Assembly (NCBI GenBank): GCA_951230915.1
Contig: OX579636.1
Coordinates: 24,239,567 to 24,303,566 of the forward strand
From: Antitrichia curtipendula
Taxonomy: Eukaryota > Streptophyta > Bryopsida > Hypnales > Leucodontaceae
DNA length: 64,000 bases
Direction of reading: 5' to 3'
In this document: positions 45,675-55,960 of the stretch, piece after piece
Position numbering within the stretch: position 1 is the first letter of the stretch
Layout of the letters: every line of letters begins with the position of its first letter
The notes under the pieces: model-generated
The model's input: the letters and a program-made list of their open reading frames with translations, nothing else
Databases searched by the model: none
What the model was told of the DNA's origin: nothing
Program-made: the position numbers and the translations under genes

Positions 45675-47195
45675 CTTCTCTACTTGCAAAAAAAATGAGA
45701 GAGCTAATAAACAACAAAGAGCTGCGAAAAAATTGAGAGAATAGAGAAAGAAACACAAGAGAAAGAGAGCAAAGAAGAAGGCGCATCCTACTTGCTGCCT
45801 TGTAAAAACAGTCTGCCAAGATCTAACGGCTAAGATTTTCTCAATTTTTTATTTTTTTGAATTTTATTTTTTCAAAATTCGACAGCCTCTCGACCAGAGT
45901 TTGGATTCCCATTTTTGCTCGACCCAAACTCAGATCGCGAGTCCGTCGATATGGAGTAAATTTTCTGACATATTGTCAGTTTTGAGGGCCACGGCCTTTG
46001 GACTGTGCCTCCTAGTGTGAAGGCTCGAGAGGCCGAATTCTTGGGTTTCTGAAATCTGATTGGTGAAAATCGACAAATTCTCGACCTTGTGCCGTAGTGT
46101 GAAGTGGCCCTAAGAAGGTGTGGAAGAAATTGCAAAAACTTTGACCATGTAGATTGCACAATATTTGCATTTAAAGTAAAGGAAACAAGGGGGGGTTCAT
46201 TGCTCAACTACATTTTTTGGTTTTGAACCTTCTTAACTTATAATTTTTGCTCTATTGGTTTTTAATTTCTAATTTTATATGATAAAGAATTGAATTGAGA
46301 GTCTAGGAAAAAAAACTCTAAGAAAAAACACTTAGATTTCATTCATTAAAAAATTGTTAAGTAGAAGTAGGTTCAAGATTGAAGGAAGAACTAAACCATT
46401 ATTAGTTCTAAGATGGAATTAAAACACACTAATCTCAATGGTGAGATTTTTCTAGCAAAAAAACTTAACCTTGTGGAACTTTTCTTTTGAAAAAATACAA
46501 AAATTGAGTTTAGAAATGAATCCTACTAGTTATTTTTTCAAGAGAATGCTCTAATTGCTCCCAAAACAAGATGGCCCATGACTTTCTCATAACAAATCCA
46601 AATGAAATGAATCAAAGCTTCCCATGTAGATAAAAATACAATCTATACATTAAAAAAAAATTAAGTTTTAATTATAAGTTTTTTTGAGGGTTTTTTTTCG
46701 CATGCCAAACTAAAAAAAGGACTTTTTGTGCCATAACTTTTGCTCCCGGGCACTGATTGAAATAATAATTATATTTTCAGAAAGCTAATGTGTTTTCTAT
46801 CTTTCCCAAAAGTTTCAAAAAAATTCAATAAATATTGAAACTGTAAGAGCCTGCCCAAAATCCATTTTGTCCCCCGAGAAGACAATGGGACTTTAGGGGT
46901 TAAATGTGTTTTTTCTTCTACATTTTCTCAGGAATGAAATTTTTTCAAGTTTTTAGAAATCGTTTTATAATTTTTTAATTGTAGATAAGATCCAAATTTT
47001 CCCTATAAATTTTCAAAACTGACCTACACATACAGTATATGTGATTTTTATGAGAACTATCTCTTTAGTTTGTTGTGTCTTGTTGTTACAGTTTTGATGG
47101 TGTAATCTATACTCAAACCCTTTGCAGTACCATGTACAAATTTCTAACAGAGCTAGCATCCACCCAAGTGAATTATAAATGTTTTCAAAAACATA

Positions 47196-47371
47196 CACTA
47201 CAAGAAGAAGAGGTGTTTTAAGTATAGTCCTATAAATAATGACCTTTTACAAGATTTTCAGTAAAACATTATTGAAAATACATATATGTCTAGTAAAATT
47301 CTCCTAAAAGGTCATTAAAAGGTCATTCAATATAGGACTATACTTAAAACACCCGCCTTTCTCTTGTAGTG
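47196..47371. mobile_element. CACTA-type MITE
   Basis: Starts CACTACAAGAAGAAGAGG and ends with the inverse of CACTACAAGAGAAAGGCGGG. The arms continue through GTGTTTTAAGTATAGTCC on both sides, about 40 bp in all. It is 176 bp with no coding capacity. CACTACAAGAA is the established terminus of plant CACTA elements. The flanking trinucleotides are ATA and TTA, so the 3-bp target duplication is imperfect. The second segmental copy lacks it at the matching site (about 56735). Confidence 0.85.
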
Positions 47372-48794
47372 TTAAAGTTGAAGCTACATGAAATAGATGA
47401 AGTACATGTAAGTATATTTAAGAGTAATTTTTGTTTGTTTGAGATTCAATGATGCAACTAGTATGGTCACTTGGTTCTTTGTAATTATTGTGCATGGTTC
47501 TAAATGAATTCTTGTAGAGATGGGAAGAAAAAAAACTTGCAAAAATGAAAATTCAGTCTCTAGATTCTATTTAATATGTAGTAATTTTTTTGCCAAAATG
47601 TTCAAAATCTACATTTGCCTTCTTTCCAAGGATTCTTAGGATTTCATTATGTGTACAAAATCCTTAAATGTCATAGTCTTGAGCAAACACTCTTTGACTC
47701 ACAATTCTACATGCTAGTATTTTATTGATTTATAACAACTATATTTCACACTAATAAAGTGAAAAAGAAGAAAAGGTTGAATTGTTTTGGAAAACCTTTT
47801 TTTTTTCTTTTTTTTTTTTTCTTTCCTTTAATTTAAAATGACAATAAAATCTAACTTGCACTCACAATGCCACATGTCAATATTTGATTAGTTACGTAGA
47901 ATATTTTGAATTTGGAGATATGTTAAACTTATAAAGTAAAAGTGAACACGGAGGTCACGAATTTCTAAAAACATTTCTTTTATTTTTTTCTTTCTAAATT
48001 GAGATGAAAAAGCTATATGAGGCTTGATATCTTTTGCCCCACAAGTTAGAATGCTTTGTGACCCTACCTTCACTTCCACCAATTGTACCAAGGACTTCCC
48101 TAGCACCCTAGTAGTTGCCAAGATTTCAACTACCATCTCAAACAAACAAAATAAAATAAAATAAAATAATTTTATAAATGTAAAAATGCATGGAGTAATA
48201 TTTTATTATTGAAATTTTATTTTTATTATTCATTATATATATTGTTTTTAGAACAAAATAAAATGCAATTTATTATACATAACTTTAAATTCAGATTTTG
48301 AAATAAGACCCAAACATTCAAAACTCCAAATCTAAGACCCAAAATTGGATACTTTACCATCCATAAAATGGGTTGATTAAATATTTAAGTGTTAAAGGCT
48401 ACATAATTAAAAAAACTTGGCCCAGAAACATATCTATAAGAAATATAGAGTGTATGAATCAATCTAATGGTTCCTAAGAAAGTTATAAAATTCACAACAA
48501 GAAAACCAACAAATAAAAAAATACATACATCCTTCATGATTGGACAATAAGGTAATGTATTTAATGAGACATATTATAATTGCAAGTATTCCTCTACTGT
48601 AGAGTGGACAAAATATTCTTAATTCAGTTACTTTGAGATCAGATAAAATGATCCAATACAAGTATTTGAAAGAGAACCTCAAAATTCTCAAATTAAACAC
48701 CCAATTTCAATCATGTTTTTTTCAACTGTACAAGAATACAAAGCTACTCACCTATAAGCAAATCAAACTAGAAGTATCAGCTTTGCCTCTCTTC

Positions 48795-48965
48795 CAATGA
48801 CGCTAGTTTGTGAGTCCAAAATTGAGAGCTTACAAGCTGCAAGCATGTATTTAGCGAGCCTAGACAATCATGAATACAAAAATTTGGGATTTTTAAGGAA
48901 TAATTTAAAAAAAAATTTATGCTAAAAATAGTAAAATATGAGTTCTATTACTATGGCCCTATGAT
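48795..48965. mobile_element. Single MULE terminus M3
   Basis: CAATGACGCTAGTTTGTGAG at 48795 is identical to the inverted right end of MULE M2 over its first 20 bases, and the similarity goes on through GAGCTTAC and the subterminal CCCTATGATTGTG. No partner end could be found to the right, so it is a truncated element or a solo end. It marks the point where block B of the duplication stops. Confidence 0.65.
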
Positions 48966-49744
48966 TGTGTCATCCCTATTTTTCAGCGACTTTTAAACAT
49001 GACAGTCCTATTTCATTTGTAAAGTGACATCCCCAAAAAACTATTGAATCCCATTCCTTACAAATGTATATGCTCATGTTTTTGGAGTACCACATGAACA
49101 TGCAAACCCAATTTCTATATATTCTAGTATATAAATTTTGGCGTGTGAAAGCATTAAGTAGTAGGATTTTTTTATTAATAAGTGAGCCATAACAGATACA
49201 GGCCATGCAAAAAATTTATAGTACAATAAATATAGATGTAGACTAGGATTTTCAGGGTCATATCATGTCTAAATGTCCGACAAACCAACAAAACATTAAG
49301 ATTTAACCCTAGTGTCCATCACAATCTATCAAAGTTGACGGACATGTTGACAAGTCGTGAAGTCCGTCAAAAATAAAAATAAAAAAATAAAAAATTAACG
49401 GCATGGATGGCCCCTTGATGGCTTGTCCGTCAAAATTGACGGACAAGGTTCAAGTGGTCAAAAAAAATTGTTTTGGTGGGCTGATGTGAATCTTAATGTG
49501 TCAGTATGTGTTTTGACTGATGGTAATGGAAAGCCAACGTCACTACAAGATAGGGAACTTTGATGTGGATTTAAATTTTATATTAAAAATAGTCCTACTT
49601 AAAAATCCGTATAAATTAATTTTCAAAAACCATAGGGTATTGAAAATATGCCCCTTGTAGCTTTATATATAAAAATACGATCATCTTAAATGTAATAATT
49701 TAGGTAAATAATCCTACCTCAAATACCCTCTTAACTTAGGTGTA
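48966..49744. other. AT-rich DNA with a small inverted-motif cluster
   Basis: TTGACGGACA and its inverse TGTCCGTCAA-like words recur at about 49333, 49371 and 49425-49445. The rest may be interior of the truncated MULE. No gene seen. Confidence 0.35.
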
Positions 49745-50035
49745 TACCTTAAATTACAAAGAATGATCTCCTCGAGATTGACAATGACTTTTGGTGGAGA
49801 TTCACATATCATTTGTTTGGTCACAACTCTAAGACTTGCACATAGATAGTCCTTTGTTATCTAGCTACTACATCTTGATTGATTGATAGGTAGATAAGAC
49901 CAATGCATTGGATTCTCACTAACCCAAGAAAGTCGCCTTATGCATGCAGCTTGTCTCAATTTGATCAATTCAATTTCTTTATCCATTGCTTGTTTGTCAC
50001 CATGGCCTCAACTAGACGTACAAGTTGTTGGTAGT
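49745..50035 (+). pseudogene. Truncated duplicate of the fasciclin gene promoter and first codons
   Basis: The stretch follows 59065-59390 closely (shared: GGATTCTCACYAACCCAAGAAA, shortened in part; TTGATCAATTCA; GTCACCATG). The copy keeps the start context CACCATG at about 49999-50005 and codes MASTRRTSCW before a TAG, against MTSTSRSSSS in the intact gene. The rest of the gene, including the fasciclin domain, is missing. The TATA-like stretch just upstream of the intact gene is also lost. It is a dead 5' fragment at the right end of segmental copy 1. Confidence 0.75.
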
Positions 50036-50155
50036 GCGGAAAAGACCATCTAGCAGTTTTTATTTTATTTTATTTTTTTCAGAATATTACTATAAATCCT
50101 TGATACAAGAATTATGTGTGGACTTGGATCTCTAGAATCTAGGAGATTACATAGC

Positions 50156-50892
50156 TAAGAGCATGCCCACCAAGGGGCTTCCCTATCCAGATGAAACTCA
50201 TCCGGATAGGGAAGAACACCCTCTTCCACCAGGGTTCTCTATCCCTAAATATTTAAGGAGGAGGGGCTGAGTTCCATATAGAGCATCATGGATAGGAATT
50301 TGGTTTCAGTATCCTATATACTTTTCTTTACTAAAAAGTGCATGTTTATTCTGAATTTGCTAATTGTATTTGACTTGATTTGTAACTAACTATGCAGAGC
50401 TTCTGTTCTAGCCAATATTGTTGTTTTGGGATTCTATACTTGTTCAGGTGTTGATGAGGTCAAGTGCTGCCAAGTAATTAAACAACTAACTTAATTAACC
50501 TACTAATTCAGTTATCATTGTTAATATCTAAGATTTTAATTCAGTTATGATTGTTACTAACTAATTTATTAATTAAGTTACTATTGTTACTAACTAATTT
50601 ATTAATTAAACTATTATTGTTACTAACTAAGGTATTAATCAAGTTACTAGTTAAATTGACTTAAGTTTAATTGCAATAAATTGCAAATGAATCATTATGG
50701 GAAGAATGTTTAGGACAAATTCTTATCATAAACTTTGAATAAAAATAAAATAGTGGATGATCAAGAATCGATGGAGGAAATTGTTCAAATTTAGGGAAGC
50801 ACAAGTGGAGAGAGGCTTCTCTATCCCTATCTTTTTTAATGAAGAATTGTAATAGGGATAGGAATAGGGAATAACTTGGTGGGATGCTTTAA
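50156..50892. mobile_element. Tourist-like MITE (PIF/Harbinger type)
   Basis: The element 50159-50889 is flanked by TAA on both sides (50156-50158, 50890-50892). The left end GAGCATGCCCACCAAGGGG and the inverted right end AAGCATCCCACCAAGTT are inverted repeats, followed on both sides by TTCCCTAT(C/T)CC. 731 bp, non-coding. Confidence 0.7.
50497..50660. repeat. Tandem repeat, ~33-bp unit inside the Tourist-like MITE
   Basis: The phrase ATTGTTACTAACTAATTTAT followed by TAATTAA recurs three to four times with small changes. Confidence 0.7.
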
Positions 50893-52388
50893 GTAGTAAA
50901 TATAAGATTGGAATTCTAATATTTTATTTTTTCGAAGAAGGACTAAATTTACCATGGTTTTATTATAAAATCACAAATTCCTTCATATATGTTTAGATTG
51001 GACTATCCAAAATACGCTCTCTTTGGATATATGACAGATTTGTTTGAGTGCTTTCATTATAGAATCAATTATGATATAAGATGGTATGTCAATTAACTAA
51101 TTAATTGACCACAGGAGCATTTTTCTTGTAATCACAGTTGGTGATTTATTCCAACTCACAAATGCTATGCTATCATTAATATCCTAATGGTTGTTTGCCT
51201 TTATAGTCCGTTTATATTCTAGTATTGCTTTAATCACACTATTGGATTTTATGAAGGCACAAAATCTTATCGAAATATAAATTGACATTTTAAGGTACAA
51301 TTATTTCAAATTAAGATATATGACTGAATGCTAGTATGAGCTGTTTGTATTCCAGGCACCTAATTTTGTCAAGTTGGTTGATGGTATGAAATCAATCAAG
51401 ATATACTAAACAAATTTAGTACTTATTAAGCAACTCAAAGAAAATTAAAACATATGATCAACTGATTTTGTTTGGTCTTGACTTACCAAGAATACTTATT
51501 ATATGAAGTTATTGATGTTAAGGCAAGTTCTTAAGCTGCCTTGAACTACCACTGATAATTAATTCATATGGGCCAATGAGCTTTTCACGGTAGCTTGTTA
51601 AATGCTTCACTGTTGATGTTGCTAACCAGCTTATCTGTCTTATATCTAACCTTTAATTTTGCACTATCCAATTTAATGGTTGGTAAACTATCCAGTTTTG
51701 AAATTATAATCCATTCTTTGTGAAGACATTGACTAATCAAGATTTACTATCATTAGAAAAAATTTCAGGGCTCAAGAGAGCTGTGAGTTTTCAGTGACAT
51801 CGGTGCAATTATAGAGAAATTTGAAAAATAAAAATAAAAATTTGTTAGCAGCTGATGTGCCACTAGTAGTGCCATGTCAGCACCACATCACTAGGGGGGG
51901 ACGAAAATGAAAAGGTAGCGGCCTTTTGCACGGTTCAGATTTTTTCTAATGTTGACAACGTTAGATTAATTTAGTGGCATTTATGGGCTTTAGGGCATAT
52001 GACTTTAAGAATTCTTATCTAATTTATGTTTTTTTAAGAAAAATATGATTCCACTTCTCCATACATGAACAAAATTTGATACTTCATTAATTGGATTTAT
52101 GGTCACAATAGGAATTTTGACCTTATATTATATTTTATATCTTGCATAATATCATTGATCAATGTTGATCAACACCATTGAGTGAATTTTCTACCTATTG
52201 GATTTGATCAACCATTGATTACCATTGAATGTTTATGTGATCAACACCAATAGGTAGAATATTATGTCAGTTTTAATAGGTGAAAATGGATATTCAAGTA
52301 TGCAAAAGAAACCTTCTTGGTTATCAAGTACAAAAAGGAATATTGTAAGATAAGATTGATGTATTTCAATATAGTAAAATTTGTCATG
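50893..52388. other. AT-rich intergenic DNA between the two segmental copies
   Basis: No gene seen. A G/C-richer word GATGTGCCACTAGTAGTGCC with nearby GTCAGCACCACATCAC (about 51852-51892) looks like the end of an unidentified transposon. Confidence 0.35.
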
Positions 52389-52530
52389 TCACTAGTAGAA
52401 TAGCGGGTTGGGCACCAAAGAATTGTATGAGAATGTGGTGCCTGAGGTCAACATCAACACCAAGCTAGTGCCAACATGGGCATTAGGTACCATGCTTTGG
52501 CACTATTCCTTGGTACCTAAAGACCACCCT
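52389..52530. mobile_element. Possible CACTA-type end fragment
   Basis: CACTAGTAGAATAGCGG at 52389 resembles plant CACTA termini, and GGCACCAAAGAAT is roughly inverted at about 52497-52516 (ATTCCTTGGTACC). Weak and short. Confidence 0.35.
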
Positions 52531-52914
52531 TGATCTATGGAGGTGCTTTTAAAGTATCCTTCTTTTGAACATTTATTGGTATGTAACTGAAGAATCTAAT
52601 ATCACCATGTATAATAAATTTTGAAGTATCCCTCCTTTAAATGTCCACAATTGAAGAGTCTAATATCACCATGTACAATAGATTTTTCTATAGGCAATTA
52701 AAGACTCTAATATCACCTTAAATGGTAAATTTTCCTAAAAAAAGGTTTAAAAATAGGAACAAGTTTAACGCACTCCACATTTATTTTGCAGAAGTGCTAT
52801 TTGGTGAGCCTTAGGACATGAGCTTGAGAGCCTATAAGCCACAAAATTTGTGAGGTATTTAGTGTGTTGTTTGGATTTTGAACCTATGATTGTAGTTTAG
52901 GAATTTAGAATCTT

Positions 52915-53455
52915 TAGAGATAGTGAATCCTAGGGAGGTCTCAAAATTGGGACTTTCAAAAAACAATAAATGTTTTTTTCAATTTCTTTTTCTTTTTGTC
53001 ATGACTGGGTCAACCCCGAAAGGTCCTTTGGAGGATCTGAAATTTGAAACTCTTAAAAAAAACAAATTCAAATTTATTTTTAATAATTTTTATATACTTT
53101 TTATTATTATTAAATTTCACAATTCCATCACCCATAAAAAGCCCTCTCAATATTCAGTGGTCCATTGTGTTTGAACTTCTCAAAAAATTTATTTTATTTT
53201 TTTCAAAAAAAATTCCACAACTTTGTGACCTCTAGAAACCCCTCTTGGTACCAAAAGGTTCTTTGGAGATTTTAGAATTTGGGACTCAAAAGAATTAAAA
53301 AAAGAAATTTATTTAAACTTTTTTTTCTTCAATTCATTACCTCCATAAAACCCTTTCGGTACTAAGAGAATTCTTGGAGGCTTTGGGATTTGAGAATCTC
53401 AAAAAAATAAAAAATAATTATGAAATTTGAAATTTAATTTTAAAATAAACAAAAA

Positions 53456-53506
<51 letters not shown>

Positions 53507-53610
53507 CAATTTTTTTTTTGTGACTTTGGTATCATTAATACTCTTTTTGATACAAAAAGATCCCTTAAGAGTGTTGGGGTTTGGAATTCTCAAAGTTTTA
53601 TTTTGGGGGG
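52915..53610. repeat. Degenerate ~100-130-bp tandem array (first block) in MULE M2
   Basis: A phrase like TTTGGGACTTTCAAAAAAAT, then an A/T-rich spacer, then ACTTTGTCACCTC and an ACCCCTCTTGGTACC-like stretch recurs with its 'GGGACT(T/C)TCAA' anchor near 52951, 53045, 53170, 53282, 53391 and 53583. The units are poorly conserved. The ORFs at 52923-53235 are repeat by-products. Confidence 0.6.
53461..53504. repeat. (AT)n microsatellite
   Basis: About 22 uninterrupted AT dinucleotides inside the spacer of the first M2 array. Confidence 0.95.
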
Positions 53611-55129
53611 TTTTGTTTTTTGTTTTTTAGACTAAAATTCCAAGATTTTACTCCTAGATTTTTATAAAAAGTCCACAACTATTAAATACAAAGATTATAA
53701 TGATATATTCTTCTACAATAGATATATTTTTTATACATCTTTAGTTTTCTCAAAATCTTAAACATATCACAAGTATCAGTTACCTAACAAATATAATACC
53801 ATCTTAGACTGATTCATTTGCAAATAATTCAACATTAGTTGCTAATATCTTGCTCATACCAATAAATGAGCATAGTACTGGGATTACAGTTGATTCCCTA
53901 TTCTTGATATAACTTGGATATTGCAAAAGAATGATATGACGGCATTGTTGGTGCACGTATCTTAATTTGCATATTCAAGGCTAGTTCAGTTGATTGATTA
54001 GAGGCTGTCTGGCAAGACTTGTTGCGCCACTTGAAATATACTCACCGTTATTGAGGCTTAGTTGAAACATGCTGGCAGGAGAATTAGGATATACCTAAGC
54101 TAAGTTGCACAATCCAAAACAAACAACAAACTGCAAATTTAGTTTTAATACATTCAAGAAGGTTATTTAGGCAAAAATGGTGTTGGGTTCTCCAAATAGT
54201 GGCCAATAGATGGTGGATTAGTTAGCAAATTTGTGTCAATATTTTTTTAGAACAATTTTGCATTAGATCTATTTGTCTGATTGATAGTTTTTCTAGTGAA
54301 TAAATGATAAAAAGTTGTAGTTACTTGCAAACATTTCGTACATGTCTATTGGCACACAAATAGTTTGCTAGTTGGCATAGGTATAAGCGAGGGTTAACAC
54401 CTCTTGAGAATTTTTTTTCAAAAAATTACTCCAAAACAATATTATGAGCACAAGAAGTTTGCATTTGGTACAACAAGCTTTTTTTTGCAGTTAGCAATTA
54501 TGGACAAATGATAAGACAATCTTTGTGCGTGAAATCTGTAGTATCAATTATGTGCTAGTTATGTTCTTAAACTTCTACAGAGGTTGAAAACAAATGCTAG
54601 TATGAGCAACAAGCAAGTTATAGGTGAAAGGGACTAACGTTGCTACTAGCAACATGATGAAAAACAACAAAAAGAGTCTTTTAAACACCCCATTTTATAC
54701 TCTTTTCTCCTCTCTCGCCTTTGTTTTCATTCTATTGTTGATACTGATCTATACTGCTCTTCAATATACTTCATGCGTAAAGACTCAATTGAATGGTTTA
54801 AAACAAAGGATGTTGGTTTTGAACAAGTGATCCTTTAGTTAGTACTAAACATGCTTTAGCCTTTGGTCTCATTTGAAAAAAATAGTGCTCCATAAATTTT
54901 TGTTCACATGTTATTTTTACGAATATTAGATTAGGATGCTGATACATTGGGTAACAAGTATATTATTATTTTGTGATTCTTTTGTACTATGATGATTTTA
55001 GAACTATGTAGCATAAGATAAGATTCTAATACCTACTATAAATTAGATTCTTTTTGTCTATTATGAGTATGAATTTTGAAAGGAAGATAGAATCTACTCT
55101 AATTTCAAAGAAGTATCGAAAAAACATTT
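53611..55129. other. Unique middle part of MULE M2
   Basis: AT-rich sequence between the two tandem blocks. A plus-strand ORF 54624-54830 (68 codons, one hydrophobic helix) has no other support; it may be chance. No transposase motif. Confidence 0.35.
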
Positions 55130-55960
55130 GTTTTTGTGAAAAGTCCCGAACCCAAACTCTACAAGAGGTCTCTACCAAGAAGTTTTTCTTGGGCTAACAA
55201 AGTAGCAAATCTTTAAAATAAAAAATAAAAAATAAAAAACAAATAATAGAATTAAAAGTAAGTAAAAAATTCTTTGAGTTTGTCACACTCCAAAATCCCT
55301 CTCGGTACAGACTACAGAGAGACCTGTTACAAAGTATGGGGGTTCAAGACTTTAAAAAACTTTAAAAAAAAACTTTAAAAAAAAACCCTCAAGTTTTTTG
55401 ATATTTTAAATTTTTTCTGCGACTTCATCATCCTAAGAAAACCTTCTCATTACCAATAGACACCTTGCAAGTTTGGGGTTTGGAAATCTCAAGAAAATAA
55501 ATAAATAAGTAAATTTAAATCTATTTTGACTTCGTCATTCCCCCCCCCCCCCCCCAAAACTCCTTTCAATATCGAGAACTTCCTTGGGATTTGGGATTTG
55601 GGACTTTCAATAAAAATAAAAAAATAAAAAATAATTTATTTATTTACTTTAAAAATTCATGACTTTGTTACTTCAAAAAACCTCTCTCAATATTGAGAGA
55701 TCCCCTGCAAAGTTTGGAATTTGGGACTTTCAAGCCAAAAAAAAGAAAAAGAAAAAGAATTAATTAATTAAATTTTTTGCGACTTTGTCACCTCCAAAAC
55801 CCTTTTGGGGTTTGGAATTTGGGACTTTCATCAAAAAAATAAAACTATTTTTTTTATTTCTTTTTAAATTATATTTTTGCAACTTTGTTACCTTAAGAAA
55901 CATCTCTCAACACTAGGAGCCCCCTTGGGGGATAAAACACTCTAAAAATTTTCACATTTT
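55130..55960. repeat. Degenerate ~100-130-bp tandem array (second block) in MULE M2
   Basis: Same unit type as 52915-53610, with anchors near 55348, 55481, 55600, 55723 and 55822 (spacings 133, 119, 123, 99). Includes a C homopolymer of about 18 bases at about 55541. Confidence 0.65.

Larger units (their letters stand above)
42714..46113 (+). mobile_element. PIF/Harbinger transposon, apparently complete
   Basis: The element is 42717-46110 (3394 bp), flanked by TAA at 42714-42716 and 46111-46113, the 3-bp target typical of PIF/Harbinger. The terminal inverted repeat reads GGGCCGCTTCACACTATGGC on the left and GGGCCACTTCACACTACGGC (inverted) on the right: 18 of 20 match. The motif TAGTGTGAAG recurs in inverted form inside both ends (about 42836-42847 and 46012-46023), probable transposase-binding repeats. 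It carries two convergent genes, a DDE transposase and a Myb/trihelix-like partner, as in autonomous members. Both are open, so it could still be active. Confidence 0.9.
42570..46903 (+). mobile_element. TTAA-bounded TIR element (copy d), split by a Harbinger transposon
   Basis: The left end TTAACCCCCAAAGTCCCA and the inverted right end TTAACCCCTAAAGTCCCA match over 18 positions with one difference. Removal of the Harbinger insertion and one TAA leaves about 937 bp, equal to the length of the intact copies at 33874 and 35521. Text at 46440-46860 follows the copy at 31320-31760. Non-coding apart from the inserted element. Confidence 0.75.
42422..47027. mobile_element. Outer MITE-like insertion holding two nested elements
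   Basis: Comparison with the second duplication copy shows that this stretch is inserted. Its ends are TAGGTTAGTTTTTG and, inverted, TAGGTCAGTTTTGA, flanked by ACATA on both sides (42417-42421 and 47028-47032). Once the nested 4.3-kb block is removed, only about 270 bp remain, which is MITE size. The boundary call is moderately secure; the superfamily is unknown. Confidence 0.5.
41985..50035 (+). repeat. Segmental duplication, copy 1 (interrupted)
   Basis: Homologous blocks in the same order and orientation as 52535-59390. Block A is 41985-42421, block B 47028-48794 and block C about 49745-50035. Blocks A and B are contiguous in the other copy near 56560, so the DNA between them here (42422-47027) is a later insertion. 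Example matches: GAACATTCATTGGGAGGTAA / GAACATTTATTGGTATGTAA, and TTTTTATGAGAACTATC in both. Identity looks like about 75-85% by eye. Block C matches the promoter and first codons of the fasciclin gene. Confidence 0.8.

Noticed and set aside
52923..53235. Overlapping plus-strand ORFs (83 and 63 codons)
   Set aside because: They lie within the degenerate tandem array of MULE M2 and are not shared between its units as a frame.
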